NCBI GenBank assembly: GCA_964455395.1
Contig: CAYVWB010000010.1
Span: forward strand, 20,474 to 84,473
Length of the DNA stretch: 64,000 bases
Source: CAYVWB01 sp964455395
GTDB taxonomy: Bacteria > Desulfobacterota > Desulfovibrionia > Desulfovibrionales > Desulfovibrionaceae
Direction of reading: 5' to 3'
The notes under the pieces are model-generated. The model was not told the origin of the DNA, ran no database searches, and worked only from the letters and a program-made list of their open reading frames with translations. Positions 35,492 through 44,688 of this stretch are shown one piece after another (positions within the stretch are counted from its first letter, which is position 1; every line of letters begins with the position of its first letter). The position numbers and the translations under genes are program-made.

Positions 35492-36886
35492 ATGCTCCCC
35501 AAGCCCACGGCCATGGACATCGATCTGACCGGGCGGCCGCAAGAGGACGCCCTGCGCAGGAAACTGGAAGCGGACCGGCTGCAGCAACGTCTGCAACACA
35601 CGCCGGACAAGGACGCTGAACTGCGCGAGGCGTGTGAAGGGTTCGAGTCCATCTTCCTGAACAAGCTCTGGTCGCAGATGCGCAAGTCCGTGCCCAAGGA
35701 AGGCTTCCTCCACAGCAAGGAGGAGGAGTTCTACCAGTCCATGTTCGATCAGGAGATGGCCAAGAAGATGTCGCAAGGCGGCGGCATCGGCCTGGCGGAC
35801 ATGCTCCACCGGCAGCTGCGGGAACAGGCGGAGCTCGTGAGTCGCGCCACCTCGCCGCCGCGTCATGAAGATCCCTTGCCCATCGACCTCGCTTCAGGCA
35901 AAGGGCCCGCCACAGGCGGCGAGCTGCCCGCGAGCGACGTCGCCCCCCTGCGGGAGGCCTCGGCGGCGGTTCCGGCCGCTGCAACCGCGCCCGCTTCCAA
36001 GCAACCTTTGGCCGCCAGCGACTTCGCTGCTTCCGGCGAGGCCTCCCGCGCCGGGAACGACCCCTTGGCGGACCTCTATTCCCCTGTGGAGCAGAGCGCC
36101 GGTGGTCTGGCGGCCGACGCCATGTACGAGCCGCTGGCGGATGGGACGGACGGGGAGGACGGAGTATACGCCGGCGCGGCTTCGCAAGACGTGCGGCTGG
36201 CGGCCGGTCCCCCTGCGACCACAGCCAACGCCGCCGCCGGCGGGGACCTGGAGCCTGCGCTGTCGGCAGCCGCCGGCGAACCACTGACCAAGCCCCAGCC
36301 CCTGGCGGACAAGAGTCGTGCAGCGCCCCAAGGCGAATACGCCCCCGGCGCGCTGGTGCCGCCCCGGTTGTTGAGCGGCGCGCCCATGACTCTCATGGCC
36401 GGGCAAACTGCTGCAGCACCCGCCCAGACCGCGTTCATGAAGAACCTGGATGCGGACACCCGCCAGCAGGTGGCGAGCCTGCCGTTGATGACAGACCCCA
36501 CGAACGGCCCTGTGAGCTCGTCCTTCGGGTGGCGCAACGATCCCTTCACGGGCAAGCGCGCGTGGCACGCCGGGGTGGACTACGCTGCGCCGGCTGGCGC
36601 GCCCATCAAGGCGTGTTGGGACGGGGAGGTCGTTTTTTCCGGGGAGAAGCCGGGCTATGGCGCCATCGTGGTGCTGGAGCATGCCGGGGGATGGCGGAGT
36701 TTCTATGGTCATGCCGGTGGGTTGCAGGTGAATGTGGGCGATGCGGTGCGCGCTGGCCAGGAAATTGCAGAAGTCGGGTCGAGCGGTCGCGCCACTGGCC
36801 CCCATCTCCATTTCGAGATCCGTCGCGAGGGCCGCGCCTTCGACCCCGAAGGCCTGCGACAGACCCTGCTGGCGATGGCGCAGTAA
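35492..36886 (+). CDS. flgJ: FlgJ-type rod-binding protein fused to M23 peptidase
   Basis: A 464-residue fusion. Residues 38-115 are the FlgJ rod-binding domain (LREACEGFESIFLNKLWSQM, FYQSMFDQEMAKKMSQ). A long Ala/Pro-rich linker follows, then a C-terminal LytM/M23 zinc endopeptidase (about 335-464) with ligands His359 and Asp363 in WHAGVDYAAP and His438/His440 in GPHLHFEIR. Enterobacterial FlgJ carries a glucosaminidase instead; here the peptidoglycan is presumably opened for the rod by cutting peptide crosslinks. The start abuts the flgI stop, so translation is likely coupled. Confidence 0.92.
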   Translation: MLPKPTAMDIDLTGRPQEDALRRKLEADRLQQRLQHTPDKDAELREACEGFESIFLNKLWSQMRKSVPKEGFLHSKEEEFYQSMFDQEMAKKMSQGGGIGLADMLHRQLREQAELVSRATSPPRHEDPLPIDLASGKGPATGGELPASDVAPLREASAAVPAAATAPASKQPLAASDFAASGEASRAGNDPLADLYSPVEQSAGGLAADAMYEPLADGTDGEDGVYAGAASQDVRLAAGPPATTANAAAGGDLEPALSAAAGEPLTKPQPLADKSRAAPQGEYAPGALVPPRLLSGAPMTLMAGQTAAAPAQTAFMKNLDADTRQQVASLPLMTDPTNGPVSSSFGWRNDPFTGKRAWHAGVDYAAPAGAPIKACWDGEVVFSGEKPGYGAIVVLEHAGGWRSFYGHAGGLQVNVGDAVRAGQEIAEVGSSGRATGPHLHFEIRREGRAFDPEGLRQTLLAMAQ

Positions 36887-36916
36887 GCCGCTCCCACCGT
36901 TACCCGAGGGCACGCC

Positions 36917-37453
36917 ATGTACAGAATCCTCATCGAAAATCTCCTCCGCCAGGACAAAGCCTACATGCTTCTGGAGTTGCTGCTGAAGGAAGAATTTTCC
37001 CTGCTCTCCAAGCGCGACCCGGAAGCGGTCACCAGCCTGGAGTGGAAGGTCCACGAGCTCACGCGGCAGATCATCGCTGAACGCGAAGTGGTGCGCGCCA
37101 TGGCGCCGGGCCGGCTGGCGGGGCTCATCCGGGAGTTGCCGGCGGAGCTCGTCGCGGCGGACATGGTTCCGGATCTGCAGATGATTCCCGGCCTCCCCGA
37201 GGGCGCGGCGAAACGCAGCCTGGCCGAGCTGCTGGCGCAATTGCTGAAAAACGTGGACAGCCGAGAGCAGCGCGCCGTGCGTCAGGCGGAGAAGAACTCC
37301 AAGCTGGCGCTGGCGCTGATGGACCAGAGCCAAGGCATGCTCCAGTTCCTCTATGACAAGGCGGCGCCCAAGGAGAAGCAGCAGACCTATTCGAAGCAGG
37401 GCGCGTTCAAGCAGGCGCGTGGCGAGGCCTCGCTGCTGCGCGGGAGGCTCTGA
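36917..37453 (+). CDS. flgN: Flagellar export chaperone FlgN
   Basis: A 178-residue, mostly helical protein in the FlgN position just before flgK and flgL, the hook-filament junction proteins it escorts. Its Leu/Glu-rich N-terminus (MLLELLLKEEFSLLSKRDPEAV) and the EKNSKLALALMDQSQGML helix fit the family. It overlaps flgK by one base (TGATG). Confidence 0.8.
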   Translation: MYRILIENLLRQDKAYMLLELLLKEEFSLLSKRDPEAVTSLEWKVHELTRQIIAEREVVRAMAPGRLAGLIRELPAELVAADMVPDLQMIPGLPEGAAKRSLAELLAQLLKNVDSREQRAVRQAEKNSKLALALMDQSQGMLQFLYDKAAPKEKQQTYSKQGAFKQARGEASLLRGRL

Positions 37454-39618
37454 TGGGCGTCGGCATCAATTCCCTGCTGGACATGGGCAAGTGGGCTCTC
37501 TTCGGGACCCAGGCCGCCATCCAGACCACGGGTAACAACATCGCCAACGTGCACACGGAGGGGTATTCCCGCCGCTCCGTGCGTTTCGAGGAGAATTTCT
37601 CCATCGACACGCGGCCGGGCCAGATAGGCACGGGCGTGCGCGCCGCCGAGGTGTTGCGGCACTTCGATGAGTTCATCGAGACCCAGTATCTGGAAAAGCA
37701 TGCGGACGAGTCCCGCTACGAAGCGCTGTCGAGCAACCTCTCCAGCATCAACAGTCTCATCAGCGAAGCCAACACGGACGGTTTGCACGACTCCATCGAT
37801 CAGTTCTTCCGCGACTGGCAGGACATGACCCAGCGGCCCGAGGACTATTCCTCCCGCGAGACCCTGCTGGCGGACACGGAAAAGCTCGTGAGCCTCTTCC
37901 GCAACATGGACGAGGACTTCCAGCTTTTGCAGGATCAGGCTGGCGACGTCATCCGTCAGCAAGTGGAGGACGTCAACGACATCCTGTACAAAATCGCGGA
38001 TGTCAACAAGCGCATCAACGCGCACGACAATCCCGGCGTGAACAACGCCAACGCTCTCTACGACGAGCGCGACCAGCTGTTGCGCGACCTCTCCGGCTAC
38101 ATGGACATCAACATCGCCAACCGCGGCGGCGAGTTCAACGACCCCACCCGTGTGGAGTTCGGCACAGGCGCGGACTACGCCATCACCACCAAAGCCGGGC
38201 ATCTGCTCGTGCAAGGGGTAGAGTTCAACGAGATCACCTACGAGGGCCCCCAGTCCGACGCCAAGCTCATCCCTTCTTCCAACTTCGATGGGGAGATCCA
38301 GTTCTCCGGCAGCGACGACTTCGAATACACCGTGGAAGTGATCCGCGGCGGCCAGGTCTCCAACGCTTCCGGGCCCGGCACGGCGCAGTTCCGCGTCTCC
38401 CTGGACGGCGGCTTCACGTGGCTGAAGGACACCAACGGCGAGGAGCAGGTCTTTTTCGCCGGGCCGCAGCAATCGCGCATCGGCGCAGGCGATCTGGAGA
38501 TATGGTTCGAAGGCGCCACCCAGAACCTCGAAGTGGGCGACACCTTTTCCATCATGCCCCGCGATGGCATCTACTGGTACCAGAACACCTCCAGCAAGCT
38601 CAACATCACCCCCCAGATCCGCGGCGACGGCTCCGACGATCCCAAGCGTCTGGTGGGCGGCTCCCTGACGGCGCTTTCCAACTTCTCCGGTCCTGTGGTG
38701 GGGACCTACCGCGACCAGATGGACGCCATGGTCAAGAGCATGGTCTGGGCTGTGAACCGCCAGCACAGCCAGGGCGCGGGCTTGAGCTTCCAGTCTCAGG
38801 CGCAGGGGTCCTACCAGGTCAACGACCCCACCATCGCCTTGGGGGACGATGCTTCCGGCTTGCCCATGAGCACGTTTCTGGAAGACGGCGCCGGCAACAT
38901 GAGCCTCTATTTCTTCGATGAAGACACCGGCGACGCCGTGCTGGATGGCGGCGGGCAGCCCGTGGGCGGGCCGCTCACCTTCCCTGGCGGCAACTTCGAT
39001 CCCGCCACGGATTCCTTGCAGGATGTGGTGGACGCCATCAACACCACCTACAGCCCGGCGTACATGACAGCGGACATCGTCAACAATCGGATTCGTCTCA
39101 CTGCTGCGGACGGCGTGGAGTTCGCGTTCGGCTCGGACTCCACAGGCGTGTGGGCCGCGCTGGGTGTGAACACGTATTTCACCGGCAGCAAGATGAACGA
39201 TATCGCCATCAAAGACGACATCGTGGCCAACACGGACCGCATCAACGCAAGCCATGTCAACGGCGCCTACGAAGTGAACCGTGGAGACAACACCACGGCC
39301 TTGGCCATTGCAGCCATCGCGGACACGGACCTCACCATCGTCAGCGCGTTCGGCGTCTCCAACAAGCAGACCATTGGTGAATACTACGCCACCACCATGG
39401 CGCGCGTGGGCGCAGACGCCGCCACCGCGGAGTTCAACTACACCTACAACAAGACCCTTGCGGACGACCTCGCCGAACGCCAGAACCAGGTGGCTGGCGT
39501 GAACCTGGACGAGGAGATGTCCAACCTCATCAAATTCCAGAATTCCTACCGCGCAGCAGCCAAGCTCATCACCACGGCGGACCAGATGCTGCAAACCGTG
39601 CTCGGACTCAAGCAATAG
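37453..39618 (+). CDS. flgK: Flagellar hook-associated protein FlgK (HAP1)
   Basis: A 721-residue hook-filament junction protein. N-terminal TTGNNIANVHTEGYSRR and C-terminal VNLDEEMSNLIKFQNSYRAAAKLI are the paired conserved helices. The middle region is large and beta-rich and includes an exact Asp-box, SLDGGFTW at residues 316-323. It is longer than the enterobacterial protein because of that surface region. It is followed 26 bases later by flgL. Confidence 0.95.
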   Translation: MGVGINSLLDMGKWALFGTQAAIQTTGNNIANVHTEGYSRRSVRFEENFSIDTRPGQIGTGVRAAEVLRHFDEFIETQYLEKHADESRYEALSSNLSSINSLISEANTDGLHDSIDQFFRDWQDMTQRPEDYSSRETLLADTEKLVSLFRNMDEDFQLLQDQAGDVIRQQVEDVNDILYKIADVNKRINAHDNPGVNNANALYDERDQLLRDLSGYMDINIANRGGEFNDPTRVEFGTGADYAITTKAGHLLVQGVEFNEITYEGPQSDAKLIPSSNFDGEIQFSGSDDFEYTVEVIRGGQVSNASGPGTAQFRVSLDGGFTWLKDTNGEEQVFFAGPQQSRIGAGDLEIWFEGATQNLEVGDTFSIMPRDGIYWYQNTSSKLNITPQIRGDGSDDPKRLVGGSLTALSNFSGPVVGTYRDQMDAMVKSMVWAVNRQHSQGAGLSFQSQAQGSYQVNDPTIALGDDASGLPMSTFLEDGAGNMSLYFFDEDTGDAVLDGGGQPVGGPLTFPGGNFDPATDSLQDVVDAINTTYSPAYMTADIVNNRIRLTAADGVEFAFGSDSTGVWAALGVNTYFTGSKMNDIAIKDDIVANTDRINASHVNGAYEVNRGDNTTALAIAAIADTDLTIVSAFGVSNKQTIGEYYATTMARVGADAATAEFNYTYNKTLADDLAERQNQVAGVNLDEEMSNLIKFQNSYRAAAKLITTADQMLQTVLGLKQ

Positions 39619-39644
39619 GCCCAGAAGCCTGAAGGAGGCCCGCC

Positions 39645-41141
39645 ATGACGTTCATGCGCGTGTCCCAGAACATTCTCTTCGACAATTTCATCCGCAACAT
39701 GAACAGCTCCCTTTCGGAGCTCATGGAGCTGAATATTCAGGCTTCCAGCCAGAAGCGGATCAACAAGCCTTCCGACGACCCCTCCGGCACGGCCATCGTC
39801 ATGGACTACCGTCGGGAGCTCTCCGAGATCGACCAGTTCCAGGAGAACATCTCCACGGCGCGCGGCTGGCTGAGCCAGCAAGACGAGACCCTCATCCAGG
39901 TCAACACCGTCATCACCCGCTGCAAGGAGCTCGCCGAGCAAGCTGCATCCGGCACGTACGACAAGGACAACCGCGAGCAGATTTCCTTCGAGATGCGTCA
40001 GCTCTTCCAGCAGCTCGTGTCGCTCTCCAATACCGAATACGAGGGCAAGCACGTCTTCGCCGGTCACAAGACCGAGCAAACCGCCTTCGTGCAAGGCCTC
40101 GCCGCCACCACGGCGGGCGTCACCCCCCCGGACGCGGAGTTCTACGTGGAAGGCGACCTGGGTCGCACGGCGCTCGTCCAGTTCCTCGACGACGGCAGCC
40201 TGCCCAGCCCCGGCGTCCCCTTGGACTACCGCTTCTCCTTCGACGGCGGCGAGACTTGGTCCACAGGCCAGACCAGCAACACCGCCTTCGACGTGGGGGG
40301 CGCGCGCGTCACCCTCGTCTCCAGCGGCGCGACCTTCTCCGCCGTGGATCCCGACAACCAGAGCTCTTCCGTGAGCAATGGCACATGGATGTGGATTCGA
40401 CCCACAGCCATCTATCAAGGCGACGATGAAGACACCATCCAGGTGGACTCCTACGGCGCCACCACCGCCACTGCAGACGGCGTCTTCAAGGAAAACATCT
40501 ACGTCCGTATCGACCAGGACGCGCCCAACCTGGAGTATTCCTTCAGCCAGGACCGCGGCTTGACCTGGGTGACAGGCAACACCACCACCGCGCCGCCCAA
40601 CGTGCTGGCTGTGCCCGGGGGCGTGCTCACGGCCAGCGCCGTGCCCTCCGCTGGGGAGCAGTTCGTCATCCGGCCCAACCGCGCTTCCCTGGAGCTGGAC
40701 ATCGCCCCCAACGAACGCATCGGCATCAACTCCGTGGGCAAGGACATCTTCGGCGGCATCTACTACGAACCCTTCGCGAACTCGCCCACCACGGTCTTCG
40801 ACGGCGCCGGCAAGAACCTCTTCGAGACCGTGGGCAAGCTCGTGGGGTACATGGAGACGAACAACCAAAGCGGCATCCAGGAAGGTCTGGAAGACCTGCG
40901 CGAAGCCAGCGAACACATGCTGACCCAAGCCGCCCGGGTGGGCGGCAAGGAAAATCGTCTGGATGTGGCGGAGCATATCCTCCAAGGGTTGGAGCTCAAC
41001 CGCAAGGAACGGGTGAGCGACATCGAGGACGTGGACGTGAGCGAACTCATGACCAAGCTCGCTCAGCAGCAGATCGTCTACGAGAGCGTGCTCAAGAGCT
41101 CCTCCACCATCATGCGCATGAGCCTCGTCAACTACATCTGA
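39645..41141 (+). CDS. flgL: Flagellar hook-associated protein FlgL (HAP3)
   Basis: A 498-residue protein. The flagellin-like N-terminus (MRVSQNILFDNFIRNMN, QKRINKPSDDPSGTAI) and C-terminal helices (MTKLAQQQIVYESVLKSSS) identify FlgL. A central insertion of about 200 residues makes it much longer than the roughly 300-residue norm. It holds two exact Asp-box motifs, SFDGGETW (198-205) and SQDRGLTW (301-308), each at the end of a similar beta segment, suggesting two repeats of one surface domain. Confidence 0.92.
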   Translation: MTFMRVSQNILFDNFIRNMNSSLSELMELNIQASSQKRINKPSDDPSGTAIVMDYRRELSEIDQFQENISTARGWLSQQDETLIQVNTVITRCKELAEQAASGTYDKDNREQISFEMRQLFQQLVSLSNTEYEGKHVFAGHKTEQTAFVQGLAATTAGVTPPDAEFYVEGDLGRTALVQFLDDGSLPSPGVPLDYRFSFDGGETWSTGQTSNTAFDVGGARVTLVSSGATFSAVDPDNQSSSVSNGTWMWIRPTAIYQGDDEDTIQVDSYGATTATADGVFKENIYVRIDQDAPNLEYSFSQDRGLTWVTGNTTTAPPNVLAVPGGVLTASAVPSAGEQFVIRPNRASLELDIAPNERIGINSVGKDIFGGIYYEPFANSPTTVFDGAGKNLFETVGKLVGYMETNNQSGIQEGLEDLREASEHMLTQAARVGGKENRLDVAEHILQGLELNRKERVSDIEDVDVSELMTKLAQQQIVYESVLKSSSTIMRMSLVNYI

Positions 41142-41250
41142 GGCGGCGGCTTGTCCGTGGCGGCGTGAGCCCTGTGCGCGCAACCCGGACCGATGCGTGG
41201 AATATCCCTTTACGCCGCGCTCGTGTTGTGGAATGTAGACTCTCTACGCG

Positions 41251-41271
41251 GCGCAGGGGCGGCCCCTGCGC
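41251..41271 (+). promoter_or_regulatory. Hairpin in the csrA leader
   Basis: A perfect 9-bp stem GCGCAGGGG/CCCCTGCGC with a CGG loop ends 37 bases before the csrA start. Downstream, AAGGATCGTGGAGTAGGCATG has two GGA motifs overlapping the ribosome-binding site, the pattern expected for CsrA binding to its own mRNA. Confidence 0.5.
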
Positions 41272-41308
41272 GCTGGCGTCACCGTTCGGCAAGGATCGTG
41301 GAGTAGGC

Positions 41309-41551
41309 ATGCTCATCCTCACCCGCCGCCCCGGCGAAAGTCTCTACCTCGGCGACGACATCAAGGTCACCGTCCTCGGCGTCCAAGGCAAGCAGATCAA
41401 GCTGGGCCTGGAAGTCCCCCGGGAGATGACGGTCTATCGCGAGGAAGTCTACAGGCGGGTGCAAGAGCAGAACGCGGACGCCTTGGACACCAACCAGGAA
41501 GACGTGCAGGCGGTGGCGGCCCTATGGCGCGGCAAGGCACACAAGTCATAG
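41309..41551 (+). CDS. csrA: Carbon storage regulator CsrA
   Basis: An 80-residue RNA-binding translational regulator. MLILTRRPGESLYLGDDIKVTVLG and GLEVPREMTVYREEVY are diagnostic; the conserved Arg near residue 44 (VPRE) that contacts GGA motifs is present. The C-terminus is somewhat longer than in E. coli. It is located after flgL and overlaps fliW, the usual layout where CsrA represses flagellin translation and FliW counters it. Confidence 0.96.
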   Translation: MLILTRRPGESLYLGDDIKVTVLGVQGKQIKLGLEVPREMTVYREEVYRRVQEQNADALDTNQEDVQAVAALWRGKAHKS

Positions 41552-42048
41552 AGACACGGCTTGGCGAACGGGAGGTGCGGCTGGACAAGGTGCTCACCTT
41601 CCCGCGCGGCCTCATCGGATTCGAACGCATCCACGAGTTCATCCTGCTCCAACTGGAGGAGGACTCGCCGTTCCTCATGCTGCAAGCCTTCCAGCAACCC
41701 ACCGTGGGCCTGCTTGTGGCGGATCCCTTCAGCTTCACCACGGACTACGACGTGAAGCTGACCCAGGCGGAAAAGGCGCTCATCCAGCTGGAGAACCTCG
41801 CGGACGCCGCCATCCTCGTCACTGTCTCCATCCCGCCGGGACAGCCGGAGCGCACGGCGCTGAACCTCATGGGCCCCATCTGCGTGAACAACGCCTCCCA
41901 GCTCGGCGTGCAGGCGCCGCAGGTGGACGCCGCCTATCCCTCCAAGGTCTACATCCAGGACCTCTTCGCCCAAGACGCCCAGAGCGAGCAGAAGGCCCCG
42001 GGGACGCAGCCCGACGGGGACGCTCCGGACACGCCCGACGCTCCGTAA
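41524..42048 (+). CDS. fliW: Flagellar assembly factor FliW (CsrA antagonist)
   Basis: A 174-residue protein with the FliW core FPRGLIGFE, FLMLQAFQQPTVGLLVADPF, LTVSIPPGQPERTALNLMGPI and VNNASQLGVQ (partly paraphrased by short segments). It binds CsrA or flagellin in turn, tying flagellin translation to hook completion. ATG at 41524 overlaps the csrA end by 28 bases, so the pair is translationally linked. The last 30 residues or so are a low-complexity Asp/Pro/Gln tail. Confidence 0.93.
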   Translation: MARQGTQVIETRLGEREVRLDKVLTFPRGLIGFERIHEFILLQLEEDSPFLMLQAFQQPTVGLLVADPFSFTTDYDVKLTQAEKALIQLENLADAAILVTVSIPPGQPERTALNLMGPICVNNASQLGVQAPQVDAAYPSKVYIQDLFAQDAQSEQKAPGTQPDGDAPDTPDAP

Positions 42049-42228
42049 GCGCCAGGGGCTGGAGACGGCTTCTCCTGAATCCCTTGAATTCCGAGATTTT
42101 CCGGACTACGGGGATGACACGGCAGCTTCAACGCCTGTCTGCACACATCGCCGTGGCCTGTCCCGGGCCCCCTCGATCGGGGCGTCTTCACCATACAGTC
42201 AAGACGAACCGCAGAGCCCCCGTCCATC

Positions 42229-42262
42229 AAAAAAAACGCCGCAGGCGCGAACCCTGCGGCGT
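42229..42262 (-). terminator. Rho-independent terminator of the serine hydrolase gene
   Basis: Minus strand ACGCCGCAGG/CCTGCGGCGT perfect 10-bp stem followed by a run of T. Located just after the stop of the minus-strand gene; convergent fliW has no clear terminator of its own. Confidence 0.85.
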
Positions 42263-42293
42263 TGTGGCGTCAGCTGTCGGGAGGGGCGTCCCC

Positions 42294-43382
42294 TCACGGC
42301 GCGGCGGCCATGTGCTCGCTCACCTTGCGCGTGAGGCGGGGGATGAACGTCCCGGCCTGACGAGGCACGCCCTTGCCCGTGAGCAGAGTGACCAGCGCGA
42401 AGGTCTCGCCGGTGGGCAGTACGATGATCCCAGCGTCGTGGAACGTGTCGCTGGTGGTGCCCGTCTTGGAGTAGACCGAGGCGCCCGGAGGCGCTCCCCC
42501 GGCGATGCGGCGTTTCTGATACGCCTGCTGGTTCACGTCGCGCGCCATGAGGCGGCGCATGGCTTGGCAGCTTTCGGGTGTGGCCAGCTTGTCCTGCGCG
42601 AGCAGTTGGAGGAACCGCGCCGCGGCAAGGGCTGTCATGGCGTTGCGGTTGGTCCAGGGGCCGCCGAAGGCGCCGTCGCTGAGGAACTGGCGTTCGCCGT
42701 GGGGGATGGTTCCGCCCCAGGTCTTCTGGTTGGCGTTCACGTCCTCGATGGCGAGGGGGCCTTGCAGCCACCGGTTGCAGGCGTTGCGTTTCTGCGCGAA
42801 CTCCTGGAACTTCTGGTCGTCCATGAGGGCGTCGTGCCGCACGCCGCTCCAGAGGTCAACAATCTTGCCGGTGGCCACGTTGGAGGAAGGTCGGATCATC
42901 TGCAGCAGCAGGTCTTCGATGGCGGGGGTCAGGGTCAGCTCGCCTTGTTCGGCGAGGTGATAGACGTAAGCCATGTAGTACATCTTGATGACGCTGGCGG
43001 GGTAGACGGAGATGTCGCCGCGGAAGTGCGCGCTGGAAGGATGGGCCTTGTCGCGCAGGTCCAGAAGCGCGATGTGGATCTGGGATTCTTCCAGACCGCC
43101 GCGTTCTTCGGCCAGGGTCTCGCGCACCATGCGGGTGAGCGCGGCTTGCAGCTCCGGGTCGGGGCGGGGCTCCGGCGCCAGGGCCAAGGCCTGCGCCGGG
43201 TCGGCGAGCGCCTTGGCGTCAACGGAATCATCGGAAGCCGTGGCGTCCGCAGACTGCGATGGCGCAGTGGGTGGAACCGTGGCCGGCGCGGCGCGCAGGG
43301 GCTGGGGGGCAAGCCAGCAGGCGGCCAGGAGCACAGCCGCAGCCAGAACGCAGAGGGTGGGGCGTGAGATGGAATGCTTCAT
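42294..43382 (-). CDS. Class A beta-lactamase-fold serine hydrolase, exported
   Basis: A 362-residue protein with a signal peptide (LCVLAAAVLLAACWLAP). Penicillin-recognising motifs: SxxK at Ser130-Val-Ile-Lys133 (YPASVIK), SSN at 166-168 and KTG at 306-308. The usual class A Glu166 region is not clearly conserved. It could be a beta-lactamase, but size, context and long N-terminus fit better with an envelope DD-peptidase or transpeptidase-related hydrolase. Resistance should not be inferred from sequence alone. Confidence 0.82.
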   Translation of the reverse strand: MKHSISRPTLCVLAAAVLLAACWLAPQPLRAAPATVPPTAPSQSADATASDDSVDAKALADPAQALALAPEPRPDPELQAALTRMVRETLAEERGGLEESQIHIALLDLRDKAHPSSAHFRGDISVYPASVIKMYYMAYVYHLAEQGELTLTPAIEDLLLQMIRPSSNVATGKIVDLWSGVRHDALMDDQKFQEFAQKRNACNRWLQGPLAIEDVNANQKTWGGTIPHGERQFLSDGAFGGPWTNRNAMTALAAARFLQLLAQDKLATPESCQAMRRLMARDVNQQAYQKRRIAGGAPPGASVYSKTGTTSDTFHDAGIIVLPTGETFALVTLLTGKGVPRQAGTFIPRLTRKVSEHMAAAP

Positions 43383-43519
43383 GGGTCGGGAGAATAAGCA
43401 CCCTTCCGGAAAAGGGAAGGGGCAGTCGGCTGGAATGCCGTGAACGGCTGCGTCCCGGCGTGCAGCAGGGATGTGTCGGTTCCTCTAGACCCGACGCGCA
43501 GGGGCCCTTCCGGGAGGGC

Positions 43520-44494
43520 TCATCCCTTGCCCAGCAGCCGCGCCATGATGCTGAAGATGGAGGGCCGGTGGGTCTGAGCCGTGCTGGCGCTGGTCGTCGT
43601 CGCGTGCGGGTCCGGCTCGATGGCGACATCCAGGATGACGAGGCAGATATTGTCTTCTCCGCCGCGTTCGTTGGCCAAGGCCACCAGTTTTTCGCAGGCG
43701 GTCTTGGGGTCGTGGGTGGCCAGGTAGGGTGCGAGTTCTTCGGGGTCCACCTTGTTGGAGAGCCCGTCCGTGCAAAGAAGGAGCGCGTCGCCGTGTCGCA
43801 AGGCGAACTCGTCCATGTGCACTTTGATCCTGGGGGCCACGCCCACGGCGCGGGTCAGCACGTGGCGGTAGCGGCGGTCCAGCGGGGGGGAATTGATGTC
43901 CAGTTCCCCGGAAGCGATGCGTTGCGCATGCTCGGCTTCCACGGTGTGGGTCACGGAGAGCTGGGTGATGTCGCCTTCGCGCATGAGATAGATGGGGCTG
44001 TCGCCCACGTTGGCGATGGAGGCGATGCCCTCATGCACCAGCACGGCGGCCACGGTGGAGCCCATGCCTTTGAGTTTGCGGTGCTTGACGGCGCGGTCGT
44101 AGACGGCTCGGTTGGCGAGCCGGACGCCGCCTTGGAGGATGGCGCCGTAGCGGGAGAGCTTGAGGCCCTCGCCCTCCGGGCCATCCGCAGCTGTGGTGAG
44201 GGGGGGCTCATTGGGGTCGGGGGCGGGAGCGTCCTTGGCGAGGTAGCGCGCCAGGGTGTTCTTCAGCGATTCCACCACGAGTGTGCTGGCGACGCCGCCG
44301 CCTTGGCGGCCGCCCATGCCGTCGGCGACGACGAAGAGCCCCATGTCCTCGGCGATGCCGTAGGAGTCCTGGTTCGTGTCGCGGCGCATGCCGATATGGG
44401 TGAGGCCTGCGGCGTTGATGTGCACGACGTCAGCCAATGGTGGTGTCCTTGAAACGGTTGCGGATTCGCGGGATCGGCGAGACGCCGCCGCCAT
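43520..44494 (-). CDS. PP2C-family serine/threonine protein phosphatase
   Basis: PPM-type phosphatase with all metal-ligand motifs: RDTNQDSYG, VVADGMGGRQGG, GDSPIYLMREGD, LLCTDGLSNKV and GGEDNICLVIL. It is cytosolic and has no kinase partner next door. The ATG at 44494 gives 324 residues; a TTG at 44437 with AAGGA upstream would give 305 residues and begins nearer the conserved fold, so the true start is open. The C-terminal 35 residues are a Thr/Ser-rich tail. It likely reverses Ser/Thr phosphorylation by an unlinked kinase. Confidence 0.9.
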   Translation of the reverse strand: MAAASRRSRESATVSRTPPLADVVHINAAGLTHIGMRRDTNQDSYGIAEDMGLFVVADGMGGRQGGGVASTLVVESLKNTLARYLAKDAPAPDPNEPPLTTAADGPEGEGLKLSRYGAILQGGVRLANRAVYDRAVKHRKLKGMGSTVAAVLVHEGIASIANVGDSPIYLMREGDITQLSVTHTVEAEHAQRIASGELDINSPPLDRRYRHVLTRAVGVAPRIKVHMDEFALRHGDALLLCTDGLSNKVDPEELAPYLATHDPKTACEKLVALANERGGEDNICLVILDVAIEPDPHATTTSASTAQTHRPSIFSIMARLLGKG

Positions 44495-44688
44495 GGTCGC
44501 ATCAGCAATTCCATAAATGGTTGAAAATCCCTACACCAATTAAGAATTCATGACAAGGTGGGGCGTTTGTGAAGACACAGGCCGCCTTAGGCCTTTTTCC
44601 TGATCCCATGGCATGCTATGTAGGGGGAGCGAAGGCGTTTTCGCCGGGTCATTTCTCTTCCCATCACCGACGCAGGAGTCCAGGCGCC

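Noticed and set aside
42294..43382. Antibiotic-resistance beta-lactamase
   Set aside because: SxxK, SSN and KTG motifs are also shared by DD-peptidases and other serine hydrolases; resistance cannot be claimed.
44579..44601. Terminator AGGCC/GGCCT plus T5 before the GspE-like gene
   Set aside because: The stem is only five base pairs and no plus-strand gene lies upstream to terminate.
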